In this document: positions 1 through 8,874 of the stretch, in pieces | How positions within the stretch are numbered: position 1 is the stretch's first letter | Layout: every line of letters starts with the position of its first letter | Assembly: GCF_000720175.1 (NCBI RefSeq) | Contig: NZ_JOIX01000071.1 | Location: forward strand, 1 to 39,162 | Length of the DNA stretch: 39,162 nt | Direction of reading: 5' to 3' | Origin: Streptomyces sp. NRRL S-337 | GTDB taxonomy: Bacteria; Actinomycetota; Actinomycetes; Streptomycetales; Streptomycetaceae | Notes under the pieces: model-generated | Database searches by the model: none | Seen by the model: only the letters and a program-made list of their open reading frames with translations | What the model was told of the DNA's origin: nothing | Made by a program: the position numbers and the translations under genes

Positions 1-40
1 CGCCGACGCCCGCCCCGCCCCGAGGAGGCCCCGCCCGTGA
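1..40 (+). CDS. Possible 3' tail of an upstream gene, product unknown
   Basis: The frame beginning at base 2 is open up to a TGA at 38-40, which overlaps the GTG start of glgB at 37-39. This GTGA overlap is typical of translationally coupled genes in this genome. In many actinobacteria glgB follows the maltokinase gene of the GlgE pathway, so this could be the end of that gene. Only about twelve codons are visible and they carry no diagnostic residues, so the identity is inference. Confidence 0.3.
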   Translation, partial: ADARPAPRRPRP

Positions 41-2484
41 CCGCCGCCCCACCGCCGTCCCGCCCCACCCCTGGCGACCCCGCGTCCACGCCGGACGCGA
101 CCGCCGAGAGCGCGCCCGGGGCCGCCCCCGGCACCGGGTCCGCGGCCCCCGGCAACCCCGGCGCCCCGGCGTCCGGCACCCGTCCGCCCGCGCCCCGGGA
201 GGCGGCCGCCGGGCCCGCCCGGGCGGCCGGGGCCGCGGCCGGTACGGCGCGCCGGCCCGCCGCCGCCCCGCCGGGCGGCGGCGGACGCGGAGTACGGGTC
301 GCCACCCCGCTGTCGGACGAGGACCGCGGCCGGCTGCTGGCCGGCGCGCACCACGACCCGCACGCGCTGCTCGGCGCCCACCTGGTGCGCGGCGGGCTGC
401 TCGTCCGTACCCTGCGGCCCTTCGCGAGCGGTGTCACCGTCCTGGCGGACGGGCTGCGCGCCGAACTGCACGCCGAGGGCGACGGGCTGTTCGCCGGTGT
501 GCTGCCGCTGCGCACCGTCCCGGAGTACCGGCTGCTGGTCGACTACGGCGAGAGCACCGCGACCGTGCACGACCCGTACCGCTTCCTGCCCGCGCTGGGC
601 GAACTCGACCTGCACCTGTTCGGCGAGGGCCGGCACGAGCAGCTCTGGCAGGCACTGGGCGCCCACGTCATGGACCACCAGGGCGTGACCGGCACCCGCT
701 TCGCCGTGTGGGCGCCCAACGCACAGGGCGTCCGCGTCGTCGGCAACTTCAACTACTGGGACGGCACCGGCCACCCGATGCGGTCGCTGGGTTCCTCCGG
801 TGTCTGGGAGCTGTTCCTGCCGGGCCTCGGCGAGGGTGAGCTGTACAAGTTCGAGATCACCCGGCCGGACGGCTCGCGGACGGTACGGGCCGACCCGATG
901 GCCCGGCGGACCGAGTGCCCGCCCGCCACCGCCTCGGTCGTGCACACCTCGCACCACCGCTGGCAGGACGACGACTGGATGGCGCACCGCGGCCGACGCC
1001 CGGTCCATCAGGCGCCGTTCTCGGTCTACGAGGTGCACCTGGCGTCCTGGCGCCCCGGCCTCACCTACCGGCAGCTCGCCGCGCAGCTGCCCGCCTACGT
1101 CAAGGACCTGGGCTTCACCCACGTCGAGTTCATGCCGGTCGCCGAGCACCCCTTCGGCGGGTCCTGGGGCTACCAGGTGACCGGCTTCTACGCGCCCACG
1201 GCCAGGATGGGCACGCCCGACGACTTCAAGTTCCTGATCGACGCCCTGCACCGGGCGGGCATCGGCGTGCTGATGGACTGGGTGCCGGCGCACTTCCCGC
1301 GCGACGACTGGGCGCTGGCGGAGTTCGACGGGCGGCCGCTGTACGAGCCGCAGGACCCGTCCCGGGCCGCGCACCCCGACTGGGGCACCCTGGAATTCGA
1401 CTACGGCCGCACCGAGGTCCGTAATTTCCTGGTGGCCAACGCGGTGTACTGGTGCGAGGAGTTCCACATCGACGGGCTGCGGGTGGACGCGGTCGCCTCG
1501 ATGCTCTACCTCGACTACTCCCGCGAGGACGGCGGCTGGACCCCGAACGTCAACGGCGGCCGGGAGAACCTCGACGCGGTCGCCTTCCTCCAGGAGATGA
1601 ACGCCACGGTCTACCGGCGCTGCCCCGGCGTCGTCACCATCGCCGAGGAGTCCACCGCCTGGGACGGCGTCACCCGGGCCACCCACCATGTCGGGCCCGG
1701 CGGCTTCGGCGGCCTGGGCTTCGGCCTGAAATGGAACATGGGCTGGATGCACGACTCGCTCGGCTACGTCTCCAAGGAGCCGGTGCACCGCAAGTACCAC
1801 CACGGCGAGATGACCTTCTCGATGATCTACGCCTACTCCGAGAACTACGTGCTGCCGATCTCGCACGACGAGGTGGTGCACGGCAAGGGCGCGCTGGTGT
1901 CGAAGATGCCCGGGGACTGGTGGCAGCAACGCGCCAACCACCGGGCGTACCTGGGCTTCATGTGGGCCCACCCCGGCAAGCAACTCCTCTTCATGGGGCA
2001 GGAGTTCGCGCAGGGCGCGGAGTGGGCGGAGAGCCACGGACCGGACTGGTGGCTGCTCGACCCGTCGTACGAGGCCGAGCCGGACCACCGGGGCGTGCGC
2101 GATCTGGTCCGGGAGCTGAACCGGCACTACGCCGCGACCCCGGCGCTGTGGGAGCGGGACACCGAACCGGCCGGTTTCCAGTGGATCGACGGGGACGCGA
2201 GCGAGGACAACGTCTTCTCGTTCGTCCGTTTCGCCGCCGACGGTGCCCCGCTGGTGTCGGTCACCAACTTCTCGCCGGTCGTCCGGCACGCGTACCGGGT
2301 CGGCGTCCCGGACGACGTCCCGGCCTGGCGCGAGGTGCTCAACACCGACGCGCCGCGCTACGGCGGCAGCGGCGTGGCCAACCCCGATCCGCTGAAGACC
2401 GAAACGGTCCCCTGGAACGGGCGGACCAGCTCCGTCTCGCTGGTGCTGCCGCCGCTGGCCACGATCTGGCTCCAGCCGGCGTAG
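37..2484 (+). CDS. glgB: 1,4-alpha-glucan branching enzyme GlgB
   Basis: GlgB cuts alpha-1,4-glucan chains and re-attaches them as alpha-1,6 branches in glycogen synthesis, in the cytoplasm. The 815-residue protein has a disordered Ala/Pro/Gly-rich head (about residues 1-95), an N-terminal beta domain, a CBM48 domain (about 215-300, with the [15 protein letters not shown] stretch) and a GH13 barrel. The nucleophile is D484 in DGLRVDAV, the acid/base is E537 in TIAEES, and D611 lies in SHDEVVHGK. The GTG start is preceded by GAGGAGG at about 22-28 with good spacing. The length exceeds the usual 730-750 residues because of the head extension. The start overlaps an upstream stop, so it is probably part of an operon entering from the left. 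The gene is followed by a hairpin terminator shared with the convergent transporter gene. Confidence 0.97.
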   Translation: MTAAPPPSRPTPGDPASTPDATAESAPGAAPGTGSAAPGNPGAPASGTRPPAPREAAAGPARAAGAAAGTARRPAAAPPGGGGRGVRVATPLSDEDRGRLLAGAHHDPHALLGAHLVRGGLLVRTLRPFASGVTVLADGLRAELHAEGDGLFAGVLPLRTVPEYRLLVDYGESTATVHDPYRFLPALGELDLHLFGEGRHEQLWQALGAHVMDHQGVTGTRFAVWAPNAQGVRVVGNFNYWDGTGHPMRSLGSSGVWELFLPGLGEGELYKFEITRPDGSRTVRADPMARRTECPPATASVVHTSHHRWQDDDWMAHRGRRPVHQAPFSVYEVHLASWRPGLTYRQLAAQLPAYVKDLGFTHVEFMPVAEHPFGGSWGYQVTGFYAPTARMGTPDDFKFLIDALHRAGIGVLMDWVPAHFPRDDWALAEFDGRPLYEPQDPSRAAHPDWGTLEFDYGRTEVRNFLVANAVYWCEEFHIDGLRVDAVASMLYLDYSREDGGWTPNVNGGRENLDAVAFLQEMNATVYRRCPGVVTIAEESTAWDGVTRATHHVGPGGFGGLGFGLKWNMGWMHDSLGYVSKEPVHRKYHHGEMTFSMIYAYSENYVLPISHDEVVHGKGALVSKMPGDWWQQRANHRAYLGFMWAHPGKQLLFMGQEFAQGAEWAESHGPDWWLLDPSYEAEPDHRGVRDLVRELNRHYAATPALWERDTEPAGFQWIDGDASEDNVFSFVRFAADGAPLVSVTNFSPVVRHAYRVGVPDDVPAWREVLNTDAPRYGGSGVANPDPLKTETVPWNGRTSSVSLVLPPLATIWLQPA

Positions 2485-2502
2485 GCGTTCCCGCCGACCA
2501 CG

Positions 2503-2538
2503 GAAGGGGCGGGCGCCGCGACCGGCGTCCGCCCCTTC
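2503..2538. terminator. Bidirectional hairpin terminator between glgB and dctA
   Basis: Two 15-base arms (2503-2517 and 2524-2538) pair with one mismatch around a 6-base loop. The arms start with GAAGGGGCGGG. The hairpin sits in the 68-bp gap between the convergent stops of glgB and the symporter gene, so it can serve both. Confidence 0.7.
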
Positions 2539-2552
2539 TCCACTTCTCCGGG

Positions 2553-3968
2553 TCAGACCGTGGCGGACTCCTTCGAACCGCCGTCCCGGGGGCCGGCGAC
2601 CACGGCGGGCGGCGCCGGGTCCGCGGCCGGGCCGTGCGCGTCGACGGACAGCGTCTTCTCGTCGAACGGGACCCGGCCGGCCAGCACCTCGGCCGCCCGG
2701 GCCGTGTCGATCTCCTTGGTCCAGGTCCCGATGAGCACGGTGGCGACCGCGTTGCCCGCGAAGTTGGTCAGCGCCCGGGCCTCGCTCATGAAGCGGTCGA
2801 TGCCGACGATCAGGCCGACGCCGTCGACCAGTTCGGGGCGGTGCGACTGCAGCCCGCCGGCCAGCGTGGCCAGACCCGCGCCGGTGACCCCGGCGGCCCC
2901 CTTGGACGCGATGATCATGAAGACCAGCAGCGAGACCTGCTGTCCGAGCGAGAGCGGCTTGCCCATCGCCTCGGCCACGAACAGCGAGGACATCGTCAGG
3001 TAGATCGCGGTGCCGTCGAGGTTGAAGCTGTAGCCGGTCGGGACGGTGATGCCGACCACCGGCTTGCTGACGCCCAGGTGCTCCATCTTCGCGATCAGCC
3101 GGGGCAGCGCCGACTCCGAGGAGGACGTCGACAGGATCAGCAGGAACTCGCGGGCGAGGTACTTCAGCAGCAGGAAGATGTTGATCCCGGCGACCAGCCG
3201 GAGCAGCGCGCCGAGCACCACGATCACGAAGAGCAGACAGGTGAGGTAGAAGCCGGCCATGATGATGGCCAGCGACTTCAGCGCGTCCAGGCCGGTCTCG
3301 CCGACCACCGCCGCGATCGCGCCGAAGGCGCCCACCGGCGCCACCCACATGATCATGGCCAGGACCCGGAAGACCAGCTTCTGCAGGTGCCCGACGCCGC
3401 GCAGCACCGGCTCGCCCGCCGAGCCCAGCGCCTGCAGCCCGAAGCCGACCAGCAGTGCCACCAGCAGGGTCTGCAGCACCTCGCCCTGGGTGAAGGCCGA
3501 GACCAGCGTCTTGGGGATCATGCCGAGCAGGAAATCGGGCAGCGATTCGGCGCTGCCCGAGGTCTGTGCGTGGCCCGCGTGCCGTACGGACTCGGTCAGG
3601 TGCAGCCCGGAGCCGGGCTCCAGGACGTTCCCGACGACCAGGCCGATGGCCAGCGCGACGGTGGACATCACCATGAAGTAGCCGAGGGCCAGTCCGCCTA
3701 CCGCTCCGACCTTGGCGGCCTTACGGACCGAGCCGACGCCCAGCACGATGGTGCAGAAGATGATCGGCGAGATCATCATCTTGATCAGGTTCACGAACCC
3801 GGTACCGAGCGGCTTGAGCTCGACGGCGACGCCGGGGGCGGCGAAGCCCACGATGATGCCGAGGAGCACCGCCCCGATCACGGCGATGTAGAGGAAGTGG
3901 GTCCGGTCCCGCTTCACCGGCGCGGCTTCCTCGGTGGTCCCCCCGGACGGTGGGGTCTGTGCAGCCAC
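2553..3968 (-). CDS. dctA: C4-dicarboxylate:cation symporter, DctA-like (DAACS family)
   Basis: This 471-residue inner-membrane protein matches the glutamate/C4-dicarboxylate symporter family. It has a charged N-terminus, then many hydrophobic helices. A FVNLIKMMISPIIFCTIVLG helix and a serine-rich hairpin (STSSSESALPRLI) are followed by a GYSFNLDGTAIY motif, the family's substrate- and cation-binding region. DctA proteins import succinate, fumarate and malate. The GTG start has AGGAGG six bases upstream. It diverges from a CitA/DcuS-type kinase gene 146 bp away, the classic arrangement for dicarboxylate-controlled uptake. Glutamate or other organic anions are alternative substrates, so the DctA name rests on similarity and context. 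Confidence 0.88.
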   Translation of the reverse strand: MAAQTPPSGGTTEEAAPVKRDRTHFLYIAVIGAVLLGIIVGFAAPGVAVELKPLGTGFVNLIKMMISPIIFCTIVLGVGSVRKAAKVGAVGGLALGYFMVMSTVALAIGLVVGNVLEPGSGLHLTESVRHAGHAQTSGSAESLPDFLLGMIPKTLVSAFTQGEVLQTLLVALLVGFGLQALGSAGEPVLRGVGHLQKLVFRVLAMIMWVAPVGAFGAIAAVVGETGLDALKSLAIIMAGFYLTCLLFVIVVLGALLRLVAGINIFLLLKYLAREFLLILSTSSSESALPRLIAKMEHLGVSKPVVGITVPTGYSFNLDGTAIYLTMSSLFVAEAMGKPLSLGQQVSLLVFMIIASKGAAGVTGAGLATLAGGLQSHRPELVDGVGLIVGIDRFMSEARALTNFAGNAVATVLIGTWTKEIDTARAAEVLAGRVPFDEKTLSVDAHGPAADPAPPAVVAGPRDGGSKESATV

Positions 3969-4035
3969 GGCTGCCTCCTGACGGTCTACGGTCCTGCGCC
4001 TGATCTGCGGCTCCGGCGCTCAACGAGTCCCGGTG

Positions 4036-4065
4036 ACTATGCAGGGCCGGTGTGGCGCCCGTCAC
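4036..4065 (-). promoter_or_regulatory. Candidate dctA promoter
   Basis: Reading leftward, GTGACG (4060-4065) and CATAGT (4036-4041) are 18 bp apart and resemble weak -35 and -10 boxes. They lie 68 bp upstream of the dctA GTG. Just upstream, at 4069-4095, is an unusually A/T-rich stretch for this genome (around GCATTTCGTTCACGCAAAAG), where an activator such as the neighbouring response regulator could bind. This is seen by eye only. Confidence 0.35.
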
Positions 4066-4114
4066 CCTTACGTGCATTTCGTTCACGCAAAAGTGACCCG
4101 GCAGACTGTTCCGT

Positions 4115-5773
4115 ATGCGACTCCCCCGATCCCGCGGGCCCCGGTGGCCCGGCCGGCTGCGCGGTCCGCGCAGTCTGGCCGGCCAGCTCTTCGCCATGCA
4201 GGTGGTGCTGGTCGCGGTGGTCGTCGTGGGCTGCGCCGTGTTCGCGTACCTCAGTGCCGGGCGGCAGGCGGAGGAGACGGCGCGCCGGCAGGCGACCGCG
4301 GCGGCCACCGCCGTGGCCGACTCCCCGGCCGTGGTGGCGGCGGCCCGCACCAGGAACCCGACGGCCGCGCTCCAGCCGTACGCCGAGCGGCTGCGGCGGG
4401 ACGCGGGGGTGGACTTCGTGGTGGTGATGGCTCCGGACGGCACCCGCTGGACGCATCCGCAGCCGTCCGCGATCGGCCGGAAGTACCTGGGGCACACCGG
4501 CCCGGCGCTGCACGGCCGGATCTTCCCGGAGACCCACATGGGCGTGCTCGGCCCGTCCGTACGGGTGGTCGCCCCGGTCCGCGATCCGCGGGCCGGCGGC
4601 CGGATCACCGCGCTGGTCAGCTCGGGGATCACGATCAAGACGATCAGCCGGCAGCTGCGCGAGCAGGTGCTCGCGGTGGTCGGGGTGGCCGCGGCGGCGC
4701 TGGTGCTCGGCGGTGCCGGCACGTACGTGATCAACGCCCGGCTGCGCCGGCACACCCACGGCATGAACGCCCAGGAACTCGGCCGGATGCACGACTACCA
4801 CCAGGCGGCGCTGCACGCCGTGCGCGAGGGGCTGCTGATGCTGGACGGGCGGCGCCGGGTCGCGCTGATCAACGACGGCGGGCGGGAGCTGCTGGGCCTT
4901 TCCGGGGACGCGGTGGGCCGGGCGGTGACCGAGCTGGGGCTGCCGGAGCCGCTGACCGAGGCGCTGCTGGCGTCCGGGCCGCGGGTCGACGAGCTGCATC
5001 TGACCCGCGACCGGGTGCTGGTGGTCAACTCCGCGCCGGTCTCCGGCGGCGAGCAGCGCGGCAGCGTCGTCACCCTGCGGGACCACACCGAACTGCAGGC
5101 GCTCTCCGGCGAGTTGGACTCGGTGCGGGGCTTCGCCGAGGCGCTGCGTTCGCAGGCGCACGAGGCCGCCAACCGGCTGCACACCGTGGTCTCGCTGATC
5201 GAGCTGGGCCGGGCCGAGGAGGCGGTGACGTTCGCCACCGCCGAGCTGGAACTGGCGCAGGCGCTGACCGACCAGGTCGTCGGGGCGGTCGCCGAGCCGG
5301 TGCTGGCCGCGCTGCTGCTGGGCAAGGCCGCCCAGGCCAATGAGCGCGGGGTGGAGCTGACGCTGACGCCGGACAGCCGGATCGACGACGGGGTGTTGCC
5401 GCCCGGGCTGCCGGCCCGTGACCTGGTGACGGTGCTGGGCAACCTCCTCGACAACGCCATCGACGCGGCGGCCCCGGGCCCGGAGCACGCCCCGGCCGAG
5501 CCGCCGCAGGTGCGGGTCAGCGCCCGCGCGGACGGCGGCGAGCTGCTGCTGCGGGTGGCGGACAACGGGCCGGGGGTGGCCGCGGAGGCCGCCGAGGAGA
5601 TCTTCCGGCGGGGCTGGAGCACCAAGCAGGGCGCGGCGGGCCGCGGGCTGGGACTGGCGCTGGTGCGGCAGGCGGTGCGGCGCAACAGCGGCACCGTGAC
5701 CCTGGACCGGGCGGCGGAGGGCGGCGCGCGGTTCACCGTACGGCTACCGCTGCGGACGGGGGCGACGGCATGA
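4115..5773 (+). CDS. Sensor histidine kinase, CitA/DcuS type
   Basis: This 552-residue membrane kinase probably senses an extracellular carboxylate and phosphorylates the response regulator encoded next. TM1 is at about residues 23-46 and TM2 at about 184-205, with a roughly 135-residue extracellular PDC/Cache-like sensor between them. A cytoplasmic PAS domain spans about 230-328. The H-box is SQAHEAANRLHTVVSLIELG with H349, followed by N447 in the N-box (GNLLDNAIDA), DNGPG, and a G2 box (GRGLGLALV). This HExxN-type H-box is typical of the citrate/C4-dicarboxylate sensors. There is no clear ribosome binding site before the ATG, so the mRNA may be leaderless. The divergent DctA-like gene suggests the signal is a C4-dicarboxylate or citrate. 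Confidence 0.92.
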   Translation: MRLPRSRGPRWPGRLRGPRSLAGQLFAMQVVLVAVVVVGCAVFAYLSAGRQAEETARRQATAAATAVADSPAVVAAARTRNPTAALQPYAERLRRDAGVDFVVVMAPDGTRWTHPQPSAIGRKYLGHTGPALHGRIFPETHMGVLGPSVRVVAPVRDPRAGGRITALVSSGITIKTISRQLREQVLAVVGVAAAALVLGGAGTYVINARLRRHTHGMNAQELGRMHDYHQAALHAVREGLLMLDGRRRVALINDGGRELLGLSGDAVGRAVTELGLPEPLTEALLASGPRVDELHLTRDRVLVVNSAPVSGGEQRGSVVTLRDHTELQALSGELDSVRGFAEALRSQAHEAANRLHTVVSLIELGRAEEAVTFATAELELAQALTDQVVGAVAEPVLAALLLGKAAQANERGVELTLTPDSRIDDGVLPPGLPARDLVTVLGNLLDNAIDAAAPGPEHAPAEPPQVRVSARADGGELLLRVADNGPGVAAEAAEEIFRRGWSTKQGAAGRGLGLALVRQAVRRNSGTVTLDRAAEGGARFTVRLPLRTGATA

Positions 5774-5819
5774 TCCGGGTATGCGGGCCGGCCGGCCCGG
5801 CCGAGGGAGGTGGGCGGCG

Positions 5820-6500
5820 GTGAGACCCTCCGACATCCGGGTGCTGGTCGTCGAGGACGATCCGGTGGCCGCCGATGCGCACGCGCTGTACGTCGGGCGG
5901 GTGCCCGGCTTCACCGTGTCCGGCACCGCGCACTCCATGGGCGACGCCCGCCGCCACCTCGACCAGCACCCGGTCGATCTGCTGCTGCTGGACCTGTACC
6001 TGCCCGACGGGCACGGGCTGCAGCTGGTGCGGACGCTGCGCGCGGCCGGGCACGGCGCCGACATCATCGCGGTCACCTCGGCCCGCGATCTGACGATGGT
6101 CCGGGAGGGCGTCTCGCTGGGGGTGGTGCAGTACGTGCTGAAGCCGTTCACCTTCGCCACGCTGCGGGACCGGCTCACCCGGTACGCCGAGTTCCGCGCC
6201 ACGAGCGGGGAGGCCAGCGGGCAGGACGAGGTGGACCGGGCGATCGCCGCGCTGCGCGCCCCGCGGCCGGCCGCGCTGCCCAAGGGGCTGACCGCGGCCA
6301 CCCTGCGGGCGGTGACCGATGTGCTGCGGGCCGCCGAGCGCGGGCTGACCGCGGCCGAGGCCGCCGCCGACGTGGGCATCTCCCGGATCACCGCGCGCCG
6401 CTATCTGGAGCATCTGGTGGACGGCGGCCGGGCGGTCCGCGCGCCACAGTACGGCCAGGTCGGCCGGCCGGAATTGCGCTACCGCTGGTCGGGCCATTGA
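5820..6500 (+). CDS. Response regulator, CitB/DcuR family
   Basis: This 226-residue cytoplasmic regulator has an N-terminal receiver domain with acidic VEDD at 11-14, phospho-acceptor D58 in LLLDLYLPDG, T86 and K108 in VLKPF. It ends in a helix-turn-helix of the CitB/DcuR type, with ADVGISRITARRYLEHL near residues 180-196. The GTG at 5820 was chosen because GGAGG lies nine bases upstream and the conserved receiver begins at once. An ATG at 5781 is in frame but lacks a ribosome binding site. It lies 46 bp after the kinase gene and is surely co-transcribed. Likely targets are the divergent dctA and possibly the ABC importer downstream. Confidence 0.92.
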   Translation: MRPSDIRVLVVEDDPVAADAHALYVGRVPGFTVSGTAHSMGDARRHLDQHPVDLLLLDLYLPDGHGLQLVRTLRAAGHGADIIAVTSARDLTMVREGVSLGVVQYVLKPFTFATLRDRLTRYAEFRATSGEASGQDEVDRAIAALRAPRPAALPKGLTAATLRAVTDVLRAAERGLTAAEAAADVGISRITARRYLEHLVDGGRAVRAPQYGQVGRPELRYRWSGH

Positions 6501-6532
6501 CCCGCTGTGACCGGTGACTTACGTTCAGCGGG
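6501..6532 (+). terminator. Weak hairpin after the response regulator gene
   Basis: CCCGCTG (6501-6507) pairs with CAGCGGG (6526-6532) across an 18-base loop, starting directly after the stop codon. There is no T-run, so termination strength is doubtful. Confidence 0.3.
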
Positions 6533-6544
6533 CAGCACACCATG

Positions 6545-6566
6545 GTGAGTTGACCGTGAGTTGACC
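6545..6566. promoter_or_regulatory. Tandem 11-bp repeat, candidate regulator site for the ABC importer
   Basis: GTGAGTTGACC occurs twice, back to back (6545-6555 and 6556-6566), and a third copy begins (GTGG). It lies 22 bp upstream of the lipoprotein start and just ahead of its ribosome binding site. A period of 11 bp, one helical turn, is the usual geometry for tandem response-regulator binding. The neighbouring CitB-type regulator or a PhoP-like protein could bind here. The function is inferred from geometry only. Confidence 0.45.
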
Positions 6567-6588
6567 GTGGTCCCGCAGGAGGTCTGCC

Positions 6589-7953
6589 GTGCGCCCCACC
6601 GCTCCGCTGATTCTGCTCGCCGCCGCCGTCGTCGCCGCCGGGACGCTCACCGGCTGCGGCCGCGGGTCCGGGAGCGACCAGGACACCGTCAAGGTCGCCT
6701 TCATCAAGGACACCAACGCCAAGGTCACGGTCCGGGACGACTACGTACGCCTGGTGGCCCGGAAGTTCGAGAAGAACAACCCGGGCAAGAAGGTCCGGCT
6801 GATCCCGATCCAGGCGTCGGAGAACGACTACTACGCCAAGATCCAGCAGATGATGCGCTCCCCCAGGACCGCCCCGGACCTGGTCTACGAGGACACCTTC
6901 CTGGTCAACTCCGACATCAAGGCGGGGCTGCTGCGGCCGCTGGACGCGCAGGTGAGGACCTGGGCCGACTGGCGGCAGTTCGAGCCGGCCGCGAAGGCCG
7001 CGGCCCGGGGGCAGGACGGGAAGACGTACGGCGTCCCGGACGGTACGGACACCCGCGGGCTGTGGTTCAACAAGAAGATCTTCCGCCGGGCCGGGCTGCC
7101 GGCGAACTGGCGGCCGAGGACCTGGGACGAGGTGCTGGCCGCGGCCCGGACGATCAAGGAGAAGGTCCCCGGGGTGATCCCGCTGAACGTCTTCACCGGC
7201 AAGGGCGCGGGCGAGGCGGCCGTGATGCAGGGCTTCGAGATGCTGCTGTACGGCACAGGGCAGGACCCGTTGTACGACCCGGGGGCCAAGAAGTGGGTCA
7301 CCGGCAGCAAGGGATTCCGGGACAGCCTGGCCTTCATCGACACCGTCTACAAGGAGAAGCTCGGCCCCGACGTCTCCGACGCGCTCAGCCCCAACATCCA
7401 GACCAATGTGGCCGCCGAGCTGCTCCCCGAGGAGAAGCTGGCGATCGATCTGGACGGCTCGTGGCTGGGCCAGCAGTGGCAGAAGACCGGCGGCGGCAAC
7501 CCCTGGCCGCAGTGGTCGACGACGCTGGGCCAGGCGCCGTTCCCCACCCAGCACGGTGACCCGCCGGGCACGGTGAGTCTGGCCGGCGGCTGGACCTGGT
7601 CGATACCGCGGCGGGCCCAACAGCCGGACCTGGCCTGGAAGTTGATCCAGACGTTCCAGTCGAGGGCGAACGCCCTGGAGTGGTGCGTACGGGGTGCGCA
7701 GATCGCGGTACGGAAGGACGTCGCGGCCGATCCGCGCTATCTGAAGTCCGCCCCCGGCATCGGCTTCTTCACCTCGCTGGTGAAGGTCAGCCACTTCCGT
7801 CCCGCGCTGCCCGAGTACCCGAAGGTCGCGGCGGCGATCGGGGAGGCGATGGAGGCGGTCACCGCCGACGACTCCTCCCCGGCCGAGGCGGCGAAGGACT
7901 ACGACGAGGGCCTCGCTGCGATCGTGGACGGCCGGACCGTCGCCCGGCCATGA
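6589..7953 (+). CDS. Carbohydrate ABC importer, substrate-binding lipoprotein
   Basis: This 454-residue protein is the extracellular binding component of a CUT1-type sugar ABC importer. Its signal peptide ends in a lipobox (LTGC) with lipidated C23. The mature part shows the family 1 solute-binding pattern: a conserved central TYGVPDGTDTRGLWFNKKIF stretch, then PRTWDEVLAAARTIK, and late aromatic residues likely to stack on sugar. The GTG start is preceded by GCAGGAGG. The permease gene overlaps its stop by four bases. The exact sugar cannot be read from sequence; oligosaccharides such as maltose-, trehalose- or cellobiose-type compounds are typical for the family. Confidence 0.93.
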   Translation: MRPTAPLILLAAAVVAAGTLTGCGRGSGSDQDTVKVAFIKDTNAKVTVRDDYVRLVARKFEKNNPGKKVRLIPIQASENDYYAKIQQMMRSPRTAPDLVYEDTFLVNSDIKAGLLRPLDAQVRTWADWRQFEPAAKAAARGQDGKTYGVPDGTDTRGLWFNKKIFRRAGLPANWRPRTWDEVLAAARTIKEKVPGVIPLNVFTGKGAGEAAVMQGFEMLLYGTGQDPLYDPGAKKWVTGSKGFRDSLAFIDTVYKEKLGPDVSDALSPNIQTNVAAELLPEEKLAIDLDGSWLGQQWQKTGGGNPWPQWSTTLGQAPFPTQHGDPPGTVSLAGGWTWSIPRRAQQPDLAWKLIQTFQSRANALEWCVRGAQIAVRKDVAADPRYLKSAPGIGFFTSLVKVSHFRPALPEYPKVAAAIGEAMEAVTADDSSPAEAAKDYDEGLAAIVDGRTVARP

Positions 7954-8870
7954 CCGGCACCGTCGCCGGCAGCCGGACCGCCACCCCCGCCCGCAGGCCG
8001 CGGGCCGTCCCGGTCCGCGCCCGGCTGCTGCGCTGGTCGCCGCTGCTCCCGGCCACCGTCCTGCTGCTGCTCTTCCTGGCCGGCCCGATCGCGTACTGCG
8101 TCTACCTCGCCTTCACCGACACCCAGCTGACCGGCCAGGAGTCGGCGTCCTTCGTGGGCCTGGCCAACTTCCGGCGGGCGTTGGGCGATCCGGGGTTCCG
8201 CAACGCGGTGGTGCTGACGCTGGTGTTCACGGTGGTCTCCTCGATCCTCGGGCAGAACACCCTCGGTCTGGCGCTGGCCGGTCTGCTGCGGCGTGCCTCG
8301 CGTCCCGTGCGGGTGCTGACCGGCGCCGTGGTGATCACCGCCTGGGTGCTCCCGGAGATCGTCGCCGGCTTCCTGCTGTACACGTTCTTCGAGCGGCGCG
8401 GCACCCTGAACGCGGTGCTCTCCCTTCTCCATCTGCCCACCCAGAACTGGCTGTTCACGCTGCCGATCCTGGCCGTGTCGTTCGCCAACGTCTGGCGCGG
8501 TACGGCGTTCTCGATGCTGATCTACTCCGCGGCGCTGTCCGCGATCCCGCCGGAGGTCACCGAGTCCGCCGAGGTGGACGGCGCGGGCGGGCTGCGCCGG
8601 CTGTGGCACATCACGCTGCCGATGATCCGCCGTTCCATCGGCACGAACCTGATGCTCAACACCCTGCAGACGCTCTCCGTCTTCGGGCTGATCTGGGCGA
8701 TGACCCGGGGCGGTCCGGGCAACCGCAGCCAGACGCTTCCGGTGTTCATGTACGACCAGGCGTTCCTGAAGTCGCTGATCGGCTACGGCACCGCGGTGGC
8801 GCTGCTGTTGCTGCTGGTGGGCGCGGTGTTCGCGGCCGGCTGGCTGCGCCTGATGCGCGAGGAGGTCTGA
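7950..8870 (+). CDS. Sugar ABC importer permease, MalF/UgpA type
   Basis: This 306-residue inner-membrane permease has a basic N-terminus followed by six predicted membrane helices. The EAA-loop motif, the docking site for the ATPase, appears as PPEVTESAEVDGAGGLRRLW near residues 200-219. The ATG overlaps the stop of the lipoprotein gene (ATGA), so the two are translationally coupled. It pairs with the next permease to form the channel. No ATPase gene is present. In Streptomyces such importers are generally energised by the shared ATPase MsiK encoded elsewhere, which is family knowledge rather than something visible here. Confidence 0.94.
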   Translation: MTGTVAGSRTATPARRPRAVPVRARLLRWSPLLPATVLLLLFLAGPIAYCVYLAFTDTQLTGQESASFVGLANFRRALGDPGFRNAVVLTLVFTVVSSILGQNTLGLALAGLLRRASRPVRVLTGAVVITAWVLPEIVAGFLLYTFFERRGTLNAVLSLLHLPTQNWLFTLPILAVSFANVWRGTAFSMLIYSAALSAIPPEVTESAEVDGAGGLRRLWHITLPMIRRSIGTNLMLNTLQTLSVFGLIWAMTRGGPGNRSQTLPVFMYDQAFLKSLIGYGTAVALLLLLVGAVFAAGWLRLMREEV

Positions 8871-8874
8871 GGAC

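Noticed and set aside
1452..4427. Open frame of about 990 codons on the plus strand crossing glgB and the dctA gene
   Set aside because: It spans two real genes on opposite strands plus a terminator and has Arg/Gly-rich shadow composition and no motifs.
5781..5819. Upstream ATG start for the CitB-type response regulator
   Set aside because: It lacks a ribosome binding site and adds a basic tail before the conserved receiver; GTG 5820 has GGAGG at proper spacing.
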